This document shows positions 53,334-64,000 of a stretch of DNA of 64,000 nucleotides, piece after piece (within the stretch, counting starts at the first letter, position 1; each line of letters opens with the position of its first letter). Position numbers and translations under genes: made by a program. This DNA is from Letharia columbiana. Lineage: Eukaryota; Ascomycota; Lecanoromycetes; Lecanorales; Parmeliaceae. The DNA is taken from contig NW_023501046.1 in the NCBI RefSeq assembly GCF_014066305.1, forward strand, positions 290,001 to 354,000. The letters run 5' to 3'. Under the pieces are notes generated by a model, which saw nothing but the letters and a program-made list of their open reading frames with translations, did no database searches and was not told the DNA's origin.

Positions 53334-53949
53334 GACATTGAGCCACGAAGTTGGGAGGGTTGAGGAAATTACTGGAGAGTTGCATGGCAGATGTCAGAAG
53401 TAGATTGTAGAGCTCGTTAACTAGGTCGAATCTTACGCTTTCAATGGCTTAAATTTCAGCGATTACCGGCATTTCTGAATTGACTCATTGCACCCGTAAA
53501 GTAAACAGTTATTCCATTGTTCACTTTCACTTAATTCTCGGATTTTGGATTTCTTGTCGCTTTACATGTCCTAAGCACAAGGCTCCAAAGCCCATGTTGA
53601 TTTTCAACTTTCAGATTGGGCAGCTAATCCTGTGTAAGATAACTACGTCGCATTACACACAGGCTTTGCGATTGCGACGAGGAAGTAAAGAAGTGTTGCG
53701 CAGTGAGTGAAGCGCGTATAAAGTGATATCTTCTGATCTAATCGAAGCTAACCCCAAAGGGAAAGTCAGGGTTTCAACATGATCAACCCGTAGCCTTGCA
53801 GAACCGACTAACGTGTGGGATAGTCGGCCCAACAGACGGGATCACACGAGCTCCCATCATCTTTTAGAGACATGTCCCGTCTATCTCCGATGATTGCTCT
53901 TGTGTTCTCTTGTCCTGATCAATTGGTGCTGGACTCATTCATTAATCTA
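53334..53949. other. Intergenic, nothing recognised
   Basis: About 600 bp between the unknown gene and the NLR relic. Contains no conserved frame. Confidence 0.4.
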
Positions 53950-56760
53950 GCCAATACGCATTGAACCCCCAAAAATGTGTCTGGCAGCACGGTCCTCCAA
54001 GCTCTGGCTGCGCTCAGTCTTGCAAACTCTGTAATCAATGTTGTTGATTTTGCTGCCAAAGTGATCTCGAAAGGCAATGAGTACTGCAAAAGCAGCGACG
54101 GAATTCTGCCAGAGAACAACCGAGCTCCAAGCCATTGTCGACAACTTTGCCCGTCTGAAAAAAGGTCTACGGGGTCCACGGATTGCTCTCGAAACAGCAG
54201 CGGAGCAACCAGACGAGAAGGGAGCACTTCAGCTTTCAAAAGAAGAGAAAGGCCTTCAGCTTGCTGCTCATAAATGCGAAGCAATTGCTATTGGATTAGC
54301 AACGGCTCTCGATCGCCTCAGGTGCTCATATCCTGACCGAAAATGGAAGAGCTTTCGTCAGGCATTGAAGGCGCAATGAGGCAAAGGAAAAATTGAAGAG
54401 ACTCTGGGGAGACTTTGATTAGCTCGAGAAGATCTCGTTCTTCACCTCCTACTTGTGATAATCGATCGATGACTGTATCAATTTTCCTCGTAGTAACCAC
54501 CAGTCGTTGGAGACACGCGAGTTGAAGAGGGACAACAAATGCTTGGAAAGAAGGATACTTGACGCTATACGTGAATGAAAAGAAAGGTCTTGGGACAGAT
54601 CATCCACTTGTCGGCAATCCTAGACAAAGCCCCAAGATCAGCAAGACACGAACTCTTAGAAGAGTGGCAAGTCAAACATCAGGGTGAATTGATGAGGGGT
54701 TCGGGGAAACTTCCAGAGACAGCAAGCGATGACCAATATCAAAGGATCAAAAATCTTATGTACACAGCTTAGATTTCCCGCAATTTCATGAAAGTCATGC
54801 AACGATCGCGAGAGCACATTCAGAGCAACCTTCAACTGGGCTTTCGAAAACCATGCCTCTGGGCCAGGCAAATCAACCCTCATGAGGTACCTGTACGGTG
54901 GTTGTCGTACCAAACATCTCCTACGACACTGCGCTGGCCAGAAAAAATTGGCCATCGCCGGCTGTTTCTTTTTGGATTCATGGGACTGAGGTGCAGAAGT
55001 CACAGACAGGCCTGCTTCAGTCTCCGCTTGTCGACGTCTTAACACAAGACCCAGAGCTGATAGAAGCGGTCAATCCCTGGCGCTGGCAGTCATACAATTT
55101 AGGAGCATTGTGCCGTGGACAAACAAGGAATTACTGGATGTTTTCCATAATCTAATTCAGACGGCACAATGTTCTGCACATACATGCTTCTTTGTTGATG
55201 GGTTCGATGAATTTGAAGGAGATGACGCAGCTCGCATCGACCTTCTTCAATTAAATTTCGGATTCGCCAAATGCGTAGGTCGAGCCGCCCTTGGCTCGTT
55301 TTTGAGGATGTCTTCCAGGCTGGTTCGTGTCTACGCCTTCAGCAGTTGACTTACAAAGAAATCAATAATTATGTTCAAGCCGAATTGGTGGATAATCCAC
55401 GATTCGTGAAGCTCAAGAGCAGGAATCATATTGGCTGCGCTGAGCCTGTTTCCGATATCGTCGACAAAGGCAGACGGGGTATTCCTCTGGATTGTTCTGG
55501 TCGTACGAGATCGCTTGGAGGGCCTCCGGAATGAGGATGGAGTCGGTGGCTTGCAGAGGAGGCTCAAACAGATACCCAGTGATCTTGAACAATACTTTGC
55601 GTACACGATGGGTACGCTGGATAAGTTCTACTTTGAGCAATCAGATCAGCTATTCCAGACAGCCCTGAAAGCAAAAGAGCTTATAACGTCACTCATGACA
55701 TACTCCTTCGCCCACGGGGAAGAACTGGATTGGGCAACCTGGGCTAGTGTCGAGGTGATATCTGAGCCTGAGTTCAGATTTCTGACAGATACGCATCTTT
55801 TGAACGATGCCTCAATAGCTGCTGCAAAGGGCTTTTTGAAGTTCATCAGGTACCCGGCAACCGTCTCATTTTCAGTCGTCGGGTAGACTTCTTGCACGGA
55901 ACTATTAGGGATTTTCTCCGAAGTGATAACCTGCGGCACAACTTGGGAATCTCTAGAGACGAAGCGTTCGATGTCAATCTGATCTTTTGCACATCACTAC
56001 TTACTCAAGTCAAACTCCTGAAAGACCCAAGAAATGATGCAGAATGCTATTATATTCTTTTCTCACCCATGCTCGGGAAGTTGAACTCCATACAAACAAG
56101 GCTCCGACTGCATTGCTTGACGAGCTTGATCAATCCGCGAGATCTTTGTTTGAAAGGTTCTTGACGCTTTCTCCAGATTATTGGTGGACAAATTACATTC
56201 CCGCCGAAGGAATAGCGGCGCACTGGTGGATACCTCGAAAAGAATGGAGGAATACATTCCCTTCTTTCGTATTCCGGCTGGGTTTCCGACCTTATGCTAT
56301 AGAAAAATTCTCCGAGAATCCCCAACTGGTAGACGCAGCAAGGACGTCCGCTGCTAGATTACGCTTTGCGTCCAGATTTAAATGGAGAGATCAACACGAG
56401 AACCATCCCGGAGGCCGAGCTGTTGATTCTCCTGTGAAAGCAAGGAGCCAATCCCAATGAACCCTTCGATCATCTTACAGTCTGGGGCCATTTTCTGATC
56501 CTTCTTCTCAGATATAAAGACGACCTACGAGACACGGAGAATCTTGAACCATGGTCGCAGAAGCAACGTCTTTGCTGATCGAGCACGGCGCGCAAGCGAG
56601 GCCTCTGGTGTTTGGACGTGAAGGCACCGGTCTACAAGAGGATGATCAGCTGTACCCCTCACCGCTAGAAACCATTCGGTCAGAGTTAGGCGGAACCGAA
56701 ACCGGTAAAATCGTGGATATGTTGCAGGAGCTTGAAATAACAAAAGCAGGAGTAGCCTAA
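53950..56760 (+). pseudogene. Degenerate NACHT-type NLR
   Basis: Successive pieces in changing frames follow a fungal NLR from end to end. The N-terminal helical domain is ALAALSLANSVINVVDFAAK (~53993), continuing after a frameshift as TTELQAIVDNFARLKKG (~54115). The NACHT part shows SFWIHGTEVQKSQTGLLQSP (~54970), Walker B CFFVDGFDEFEGDD (~55185) and SSRPWLVFEDVFQAG (~55277). The winged-helix/ARC-like region follows (~55430-55885), then the shifted HGTIRDFLRSDNLR (~55897). The tail from 56551 (ATSLLIEHGAQARPLVFGREGT) resembles a last ankyrin-like repeat. The expected Walker A region before FWIHG is absent. At least five frame changes and several stops were seen, so it cannot encode a working protein. 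It is a different subfamily from the NLR at 28949-34133. Confidence 0.8.
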
Positions 56761-56951
56761 TCACAAGGGTTGGCGCAGTTTTGTCTGTAATCTCGTCTGC
56801 TTTGGAGATCGTTAGTATACTTGGGAGATGATAGCATTTGTTATTGTTGGGCAGTAGATTGCTTTGAGGTCTCCGAGTCTTCGAGATTCTGCTTACGGTT
56901 TGATTTGTGTCTTGATTCATACTTTCGATCTAGCGAACAGTGGGCGACACT

Positions 56952-58580
56952 TTAACTTAGGAGCAATCCTAGAGCCGCGAAGGCAGTCATGATTTCCCAG
57001 ATCATTTTGAAAGCGGAGTTGTATGCTTGCATCAACTGCTTATAGTCCGAAGAGGCCTTCGGCAATTTCTCAAGCACTGCCACGTAGCCCTCCGCATTAC
57101 GAGCAATCGAGGCCAGGGGTCCAGCGTCCCTCAAGTGCAAGGCCAGTGTGTTCTGAAAAGCTGTGCCGCCAATCGCTATAGCCATGACGTATCACAAAAT
57201 TCTCAGATATGCACACATTGCTGCAGCGTACGCCACGTCTTCGGTTCTGGCCATGGCCTGAGTACCGAAAATCAAAGGTGAAAGAACAGCACCATGTGCT
57301 ATTCTAAGTACGATCAAGAGACGATCAAGAGACAAATCCATGCAGGGACCGAAGTGTTTTCATCAAGGAGTAATGAGAAGTCCATTAGACAAAACAAGGA
57401 GTAGCCAATCGGCCCACAGCGCCAATCTGAATCTCTCTATTCTCGTCATGAGAAGGTCGACTATAATGTGGGTAGAAACACTGTTATGGAAAGTGCGAAA
57501 TGGGCGAGGCCAGTGATGGTGGGTGAGTAGCCCTTTACTGCCTCAAAGTGAGATGGGACGTAGTAAATTGCCCAATAAAGCTTATTGGGCCAGATCAGTG
57601 GAAAGAGTATGGACGAAGCGGCAGAGTCTAACTCACCAATAAGCCCTGTAGCAACGCACAGGCGTACGTCAAGACAGCGGACCTGCTTATCCCAGCCTTA
57701 GAAGGGGGCCCCAAACTTCCCATGAAAGCGCTGCCAGTATTCCCACTGCACCCAGAGCACGGGGCACCATGGTTCGCAAACTTCTCCAGGAGAATTGCAC
57801 ACCACCCCAGGTAATAGCAAGCAGAAAGCACGTTATGCCTCTGACGGAACGTGCGCCGCCAAGCCAATCGACCCGAGATATCTTGTGTTTGAGCGAAACA
57901 TTTTCGGTATTTAAACGAACGCTGAAGGAAATCAACGCAAGTCCAAAACCACAACATGGAAAATTAAGATCAAAAATCCACCGCCACGTCATATGTCGTA
58001 CAACAAGACCGCCGATTAACGGTCCTGTAATTGTAAGGAGAACATGGGCAAGAGATATCAATGTGTTATATTTCGGTGGTTGACGAAGAGACACGATATC
58101 CGTCAATATCACAAGCGTCAAAACAACGATACCGCCTCCACCGACGCCTCGAACCGTTCATCCAACGACCAACTCGGTGATGGCGTTGGAGATACGGCGT
58201 AGTACCTTGCCAATTGTGAAGAGCAGTAGGCACGAGGGAAGCGAAATACGGCGGCCGAAGATGTCTGAGAGGGTCGCGGGGAAGGGCTGAAGGACGGCAT
58301 TTGCGAGGAGGAAAGCGGTGTCGGCCTAGAAGATGGAGGTGGATGTTCCGTGCAGGTGGGAGGCCAGTGCCTGTTGAGTTGGTCAGAGAGAACGCTTTGC
58401 TTCGGTGGTAGCGATGCGCCCGGGGAGTACGGGGACCAGGATTGTGGAATCTATCGCCGCCATGAGTGAGATAATGATTAGTGCAATAAGTATGAGTCAT
58501 TCTTGTTTGCTCGCTCTCCATCATCTCGGAGATTTGTCTACAACAGGACAGACTTCAGGCATCTTGATGGTAGCCGGCGA
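56952..58580 (-). pseudogene. MFS transporter (14-TM drug/siderophore type) relic
   Basis: Reading from ~58580 downwards, MPEVCPVVDKSPR runs into TGA TGG AGA and then ILIALIIISLMAAIDSTIL, the first helix of an MFS transporter. LLANAVLQPFPATLSDIFGRR is motif A and RGVGGGGIVVLTLVILTDIV motif C-like. The block 57687-58121 gives helices with WRWIFDLNFP. The C-terminal part resumes at 57280-56952 (AIAIGGTAFQNTLALHLRDAG...). In-frame stops replace expected tryptophan or arginine codons (TGG to TGA or TAG, CGA to TGA), all C-to-T/G-to-A changes, and part of the centre near 57200-57650 is hard to align. It lies tail-to-tail with the NLR relic. Confidence 0.78.
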
Positions 58581-60328
58581 CTCATCTTCAGCGTTAATTT
58601 GTCCGACTCTGCAGCGAGTGAGGTCGAACGGCGAAAGTCTCATAGCTAGAATCAAACCAGGGAGGACTGAAAGGTATGCACTTCCAAGTTGGAGTACATT
58701 GTTGACCGCGAAAGAGAGGACCCAATGCGAAAAGTGATAAAGTGGCGCTTCTATTCCGAGCAGGCTCAGCCAGCTACCTACTTGTATCATGCAGAACGCG
58801 GGCGTTCGGAAATATCCTTTTTGGATTATTATTAGAGCAGTTTGGGCCATTAAGCTGCCTTTCCTGACCCATTACCAACTTCCTACCGGTTAGACTGAAC
58901 GTAGCCCAGCAATGTATTCTGTTCCTTTTTTCTTTTCAAACAACCGAGCCAAAGAGTGAGCCTTAGACTAATGAGGTAGATGTTGGGGGTTAAAGATCGA
59001 TAGCACGCGATGTGTGAATCGACTTACTACTACATCGCTCGAATTCGCTCAGGTGGTGTCGACATTATCAGCGTTGCGCTGAAAGTCGCTGGAAGTATTC
59101 AGCAACTTTGAATGGCCCTTAATCCGCAGCAGAGGATCGTAGATGCGATCACCCCTCCCACCGAAGAATTCCGCGAGATAATGTTAGCCGGCATTGAAAA
59201 TTCATGCGAATCTTCTTCCCCTCATCTGGCGTGCATATTTTCCCACTTTGTTCTAGAGTTAATGAAATGCCCCACAAAGTTCCAACAGAGCTATCCTCCC
59301 CTAATACCAGAAGCCTTGAAATTGTATTGGCAATATCTTGCTCTCTTCACTACGATTCTTGTGGGGACAAATGATGGAGACGTTGACCTACGAGAGGCGA
59401 GACACAGCCACGCTTACATTCATGGCAACCCTCCATGGGCTGACCTTCCACGAACAGAAGGACAGAATACAGTCCGATAGTAAGGACCCATTCGCTCGCT
59501 TGCAGCTGAGGGCTGTCGCTGACCATCAACTCGTATTCCAAAGCGTTTCCCACGTGTGTTTGATCTGAAATGTATCAATAAGATGTACTTCCGCATGTTT
59601 AAAAGTGGAAAGGAATTATCAAACAACAAAGTCGATTAGATGATTAGATGATTGCCAAGGTGAGGAAGGAACAGCGCTGGATGTTATCAAACTCAATTAA
59701 TCATCAAAGCCTACCCCAATTACCATTGTGTAGTACCCAATAGGCCTGGGTGTTCAGGATATCTTTGTCACCTTTCTTATGGCTTCCCAGGGAGCCTTAA
59801 GCACAAGAATCTCGATGTCGACAAAGCCTTCTACTTAATGATCAGTCCTCGATTTAACAGAGCTCGTAAGACGTGTGAATAGTGCCGAAAGGAAGGGGAC
59901 GCAAAGATCACATACCTGCAGAAGCCAAAGCTATGAACGAGTGGTACATTTTCCAGATCGATGGGTTTCGAGATGATTATTTCGGCCTCGTTTCTCTATG
60001 ATTCAAGCCCATAGGTAGAACCTCCTCATTGGTGGGGAAAACAGTGCCCTGCAGACTAAGCTCATTTTGGAATAGCTTATCTATTCCGAATGTCAGTGAC
60101 AGACTGAGGCGACCATGAAGACAATAATGAAAAGCATGCAGGCGTGCATACTCTGGTCTATATACACGAAATAGGCCGGAGGTCAACCCCCTACTCGTAA
60201 ATTCATCCGATTTTGGTGGCCTTTGCCGAGAACTCTGGTGGCTCTGAGGGGAGTTTTCCGCTCGGCTTCGCCGGTACTCCACCAGTACGCAACGCTGGAA
60301 TCGACACGGACTTACTTTTTGATAAGGC
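58581..60328. other. Long gene-poor stretch
   Basis: About 1.7 kb. A plus-strand frame with an ATG at 59112 (122 codons, MALNPQQRIVDAITPP...) looks protein-like for its first 90 residues but matches nothing I know; a second frame overlaps its end. Another frame on the minus strand (59977-60342) overlaps the next gene's start. I see no convincing gene. Confidence 0.35.
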
Positions 60329-61913
60329 ATGATGCCGCCCATTCACTCTCTGCGAGCGTTGCGCAGCGCCACGGTTCTCGGTCCTCTACGCTCTCTAGCA
60401 CTCCGCCGCTTCAATGCCACTCCGGCTTGCAGCACCGACGGGGTATATAAGGACTTGACCAACATGCGTGTAAGAACGCCATGGATCGAAGCTTTGGAAA
60501 AGCAGAGAAAGAAGGGGTTTGATCCGACCAAGCCGTCAAGCACACCCGCGACTCCACCAGACCGCGATCTCACGCCCAAGAAGATGTCAGATAGCTTCCA
60601 TCGAGTCGTACGTGCAATATATCAAACCTGGAATTTTGACTGGCTGACTGATTCAGGCTAGGTTATACCACTAGCCCAAGATCCATGGCTACTAGACAAT
60701 TACCTCAATTCGAACGGCCATATCAGGTGTGCTTCAATGGGCGTTGGAAACGGTTCTCATGCTAAGACAATACAAGACTCGGAACAATCTTCATGGATCT
60801 CGATGCCCTCTCTGGAGTCATTGCATACAAGCACACAGGAGAATCCGTCACAACCGTCACAGCTGCTGTTGATAGAATCACGATTAATCATCCCTTGAAG
60901 GAGCTATGCGATCTTGAACTGTCCGGTCAGGTCACCTATGCAACAGGGAGGAGTAGCATGGAAATATCTCTACAAGTGGCCAAAGCCCCAGAAAAAGGTG
61001 CTAAAGTCCATAAAGAAGATGTCCTGATGACGTGTGCCTTCACTATGGTGTCATTAGATCCGTCTACTAAGAAGCCGGTTGCAATAAGTCCTATTAAACT
61101 AGAGACAGAAGAAGAGAAGCGGCTATTTGAGTTGGGCCAGAAGAATTCGACTGGAAAGAAAGCCCTCGCCAAGAGGACTTTGCGTAAACAGGCGCCCAAC
61201 GAGGAAGAGAGTGAGTTAATTCATGCGATGTGGCTCAAGCAGCTAGAATATCATGGCAAGTTTTATCACCACCATGCCTTTTACGCCCACCCTAATTCGT
61301 CTACATAGACCCCAACATCTCAACCCGAAAACCCGAGAACGTAATCTACATGGACAAAACCCGCCAGCAATCATCGCAGATCATGCAGCCTCAATACCGT
61401 AACCGGCACAATTTCATGATCTTCGGAGGTTTCCTGCTCAAACAGACTTTCGAGCTCGCTTTCTGCTGTGCGGCTGCATGTTCTCATTCGCGGCCGACCT
61501 TTGTCAGCTTAGATCCCAGCACTTTTGAGAACCCAGTGCCGGTTGGTAGCGTGCTGTACTTGACGGCGATCGTAGCATATACAGATCCGCCGCTTGTGAC
61601 GACAAATGTTGCAGGCGATGGCGTTGAAGATACGGCAGAGGGTCCCGGAGAGAGATATACAAGAGTGCAAATTCGCATAGACAGCAAGGTAAGGAATGTG
61701 GAGCACGGAGAAACGAAGCCGACGGGCCAATTCAACTACACGTTCTTGGTAGAGAGAAACATCCGTGTTATGCCTTCAACGTATTCGGAATTTATGATTT
61801 GGGTTGATGCGCGGAGAAGAGCAGAGAGTGTAAAGGCTAGCATTGAGGGGCTAGAGCCTGGAAGGTTAAGAAATGGGACGGATGATGGGAGGAGTTTGAG
61901 GGTTACTGAGTAA
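60329..61913 (+). CDS. Mitochondrial acyl-CoA thioesterase, double-hotdog (ACOT9-like)
   Basis: It hydrolyses acyl-CoA to free acid and CoA, probably in mitochondria. Exons 60329-60607, 60662-60726, 60777-61255 and 61309-61913 join in frame to 475 residues. The start has a mitochondrial presequence look (Arg/Ser/Leu rich, no acids: MPPIHSLRALRSATVLGPLRSLALRR). The first hotdog has YLNSNGHIRLGTIFMDLDAL, rebuilt across intron 2, and the second RNRHNFMIFGGFLLKQTFEL followed by RPTFVSLD. The ATG at 60332 is an equal choice of start. Intron 3 (61256-61308) begins GCAAGT and ends ACATAG: a GC-AG intron, because the only GT alternatives break the frame before DPNISTRKPENVIYMDK. Confidence 0.92.
61256..61308 (+). 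other. GC-AG intron of the thioesterase gene
   Basis: The 53-nt intron has donor CATG/GCAAGT, a CTAAT branch-like sequence 20 bases before the end and acceptor ACATAG. Removing it joins ...LKQLEYH to D-P-N-I-S-T-R-K in the frame of the second hotdog domain; using the GTTTTA three bases downstream gives the wrong frame. Confidence 0.75.
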
Positions 61914-62235
61914 AGCCGACACGAAGGGAGCTCTGGGGTGTACATATGTGATGTTTTACGGTACAATGCAGAGGACGTCGGCAATTTCTTGCCTCAAACT
62001 ACGCGTTTTTTTGGGCGACTGCTTCTGTAGCTACTGAGGACTCGGCTTCTCTTGCAAGTCGCTCCCCAAGCTATTTCCTCAATATCAGCTCTCAGTAGTT
62101 GCCAGCTTAGGGCTCATGGCTTGAAATGGCTAGAGCTCCGGCTCTCGAATCCTCCGAAGTGCTCCCGCCGTTTGATTCAACCTCTTGTCAAGCGGAGCCA
62201 TTCCCTTCTGCCGCGCGCAGGCTGACAAGGTCACA
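61914..62235. other. Intergenic, nothing recognised
   Basis: The short promoter region of the Vfa1 gene. An open frame from 62126 overlaps the true start in another frame. Confidence 0.4.
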
Positions 62236-62968
62236 ATGGCTCTCGTCAATGTTTGGCATCTTCGAAGAGTTGCAGAGGCATCAGCTAAGCCGTGCGACAT
62301 CTGTTACAAGCCAACCACGAGCGTCCTAATCACTCCAGACAACAAGGTATGACTAGTCCATCTTCTTTTCTGGTCAACTGACAAGCTAGTAGGACTACTT
62401 CTATATCTGCCCAGGACACCTGAAAGACCGTGGCTTTTGTACTCCTGTTATTGATGAAGAAGAATTAGCTGCTAAGAGAAAGAAGGAGGAAATGGATCGT
62501 GAGATTGAGCTTATCAAAAAAGAATACGAGGACAAGATGAAAAGGAAGAAGAGCAAAGTTAAGAAAGGAGAAGACAAGAACAAGGACAAAGAGAAGGGAA
62601 AGGACGATGAGAGCAAAGACGATGTTGATGTTGAGAAGGCAGAGAAAGAGAAAGATGCCAAGGTAGATCGGCGTATCTTTAGAAATAGTCACTGCTGACC
62701 CCAACTCAAGATCAAAGCAATTACGAATAAAGAGCCATCGTCAACTGCGGATGACATCCCTCGAATCTACACTCTTCAGAAGTATGATTACTTGCTGCCT
62801 CTAGGCCGAGGTTGGTAATTTTGTCACGCTAGTAATCTGACATGATGCAGGGTATTCTATCAGAAGAGGCTTGATCGTATTCGAAACGCAGAGCTTGCCA
62901 AGAGAAACCGAGAGCGTCTTAAAAGTCCTACTTTATTTCCGTCTGTTCCCGCTGGCAATCTCGGATGA
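62236..62968 (+). CDS. VFA1: Vps4-associated protein 1 (Vfa1-like)
   Basis: A small endosomal protein that binds and stimulates the AAA-ATPase Vps4 of the ESCRT pathway. Exons 62236-62346, 62393-62662, 62711-62781 and 62851-62968 join to 189 residues, near yeast's ~200. The N-terminal zinc-finger-like part shows paired cysteines, CDICYKPTTSVLITPDNK joined across intron 1 to DYFYICPGHLKDRGFC. A long Lys/Glu coiled coil follows (KRKKEEMDREIELIKKEYED, KKGEDKNKDKEKGKDDE). The C-terminal helix FYQKRLDRIRNAELAKRNRE is the part expected to contact the MIT domain of Vps4. All introns are 46-69 nt with GTATG or GTAGA donors. Confidence 0.88.
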
Positions 62969-64000
62969 CACTTTCATACACAGTCCTTCCCCAATATCCC
63001 GCTGATCGATCACAACTGTGATGCATCATTACGTACACTTCTCAGTTGAGAGTGACGAAGATATTTTGGATTTGTCAGTCGTACTTCAAGACCTGGTGAG
63101 AACCGCCCCTTCACGGTCCGATTCCTTCATCCGGATAAAGACCCGACGAGAACGGCGCGTGATTCAGATTTACTGGGCGGATCAAAGCTTAGGTCCGGGA
63201 ACCCCTGCAGATGACGCCCAGAGACTAGGGATCCGACGCTGCGTACAGCTTACACGAGATGACTCACTTCTCCAGTCCGATAGATGAACTCTGATCACTG
63301 GGTGCTGGTGACAAAGATGTTCTAGGGCGGTGTGCAGCACTGCTTGAAATGAGTGGCCGACAGTGAAGCCTCGTCTCAGCTTGGAGAGTACAGGCCAGGG
63401 CCAAGTCTGTGCACGACGAGGCGTTGTTCTGTTGCAGCGCGTCTGGCCCACTCTGGAAGCTATCAAGGAGTCTAAAGGAGATTGTCGTACCAGCCGGTGT
63501 AGTGAAGCGGTCAAGAGCCCAGGAGAACTGCTTCTTCCCGTTCCATTAGTCTGAGTTTGCTAAAGCGAATGATATCTCAATGCGTTGATAAGAGCTAAGG
63601 GCCCAATCGCAACCAATAGCAGCCAACTGACATGAGTCAATCATTGACGTGATTGGAATTACTCAATAGCCAGCCACGGCCCTGCTCACCAGCTAAACCA
63701 GGTCCAGGACAACTTTATTTCGTGCTTCGAACGGCTCTGCTGGAGTTATATTGCAGCTCGTTGAACATCTCTGTACTAATGACTAACATTTCATCGGCCC
63801 ATATATCATGCGGCTAAGAAGACGGTGGGCGAAAAATTCGGATATTTCGCCACCCGCCGACCAATCGGATTGCGAATTTGGGTTGCCTCCTTTTGTATAC
63901 ATCTTCTCTTTCGACGACCGCGGCGGCAGCCTGTCCCTCGATTTATGAGACGCTACGAATAGCGGTGAGTCTGTTGTGGTCATTATCGTCATCGTGCAGC
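62969..64000. other. Window end, nothing recognised
   Basis: About 1 kb without a supported gene. A frame from 63018 (MMHHYVHFSVESDEDILDLS) and an antisense one at 63182-63514 have no recognisable domain; a partial gene running off the end cannot be excluded. Confidence 0.35.

Overview
The window looks like chromosomal DNA of a filamentous ascomycete (Pezizomycotina). Genes are mostly single copy and interrupted by short introns (about 45-70 nt, GT-AG, CTNAY-like branch points). Housekeeping genes are typical of fungi, and repeats and gene relics carry C-to-T/G-to-A decay of the kind left by repeat-induced point mutation (RIP). I cannot name the genus. No rRNA, tRNA, CRISPR or bacterial-type feature was seen.

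Layout. 1-1775: relic of a dynamin-type GTPase. 1776-9292: conserved block of ELP1 (+), mevalonate diphosphate decarboxylase (-), cytochrome c1 heme lyase (+) and a Pep12-type syntaxin (-). 10589-19242: one very large gene for a ~2,805-residue protein with two sacsin-type HATPase domains and a C-terminal BTB domain. 19493-21125: decayed NmrA-like gene split by a 1-kb, 12-bp-unit minisatellite that is open in all six frames. 21769-23247: FMN-dependent hydroxy-acid oxidase. 23460-26430: repeat block with telomere-like repeats, a TA-flanked inverted-repeat element and two AT-rich, RIP-mutated direct repeats. 26790-28317: O-methyltransferase. 28949-34133: NLR-type gene with a lipase-like N-terminus, NACHT and ankyrin repeats, running without a break into a complete fructosamine/ketosamine-3-kinase domain. 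35341-36597: FAD oxidoreductase. 36824-38700: complete but decayed Fot1/pogo transposon. 39657-42688: kinase-HAD-phosphoribosyltransferase fusion and a small conserved fungal protein. 43434-53333: a doubtful two-exon gene, a Tcp11/Sok1 protein, a secreted Ser/Thr-rich protein, a Pof1-like nucleotidyltransferase and a three-exon unknown. 53950-58600: two neighbouring pseudogenes, an NLR and an MFS transporter. 60329-62968: mitochondrial double-hotdog acyl-CoA thioesterase and the Vps4-associated protein Vfa1.

How the parts relate. The core genes serve separate pathways (tRNA modification, sterol precursor synthesis, cytochrome maturation, endosomal traffic, acyl-CoA hydrolysis). Between them lie accessory segments rich in transposons, NLR genes and relics. 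The best candidate for an undescribed system is the NLR-ketosamine-kinase fusion. Next are the double-HATPase/BTB protein and the three-domain nucleotide-metabolism fusion. Spliced coordinates were derived by hand from reading-frame continuity and splice consensus; each model was checked to keep frame, but none is confirmed by transcripts.
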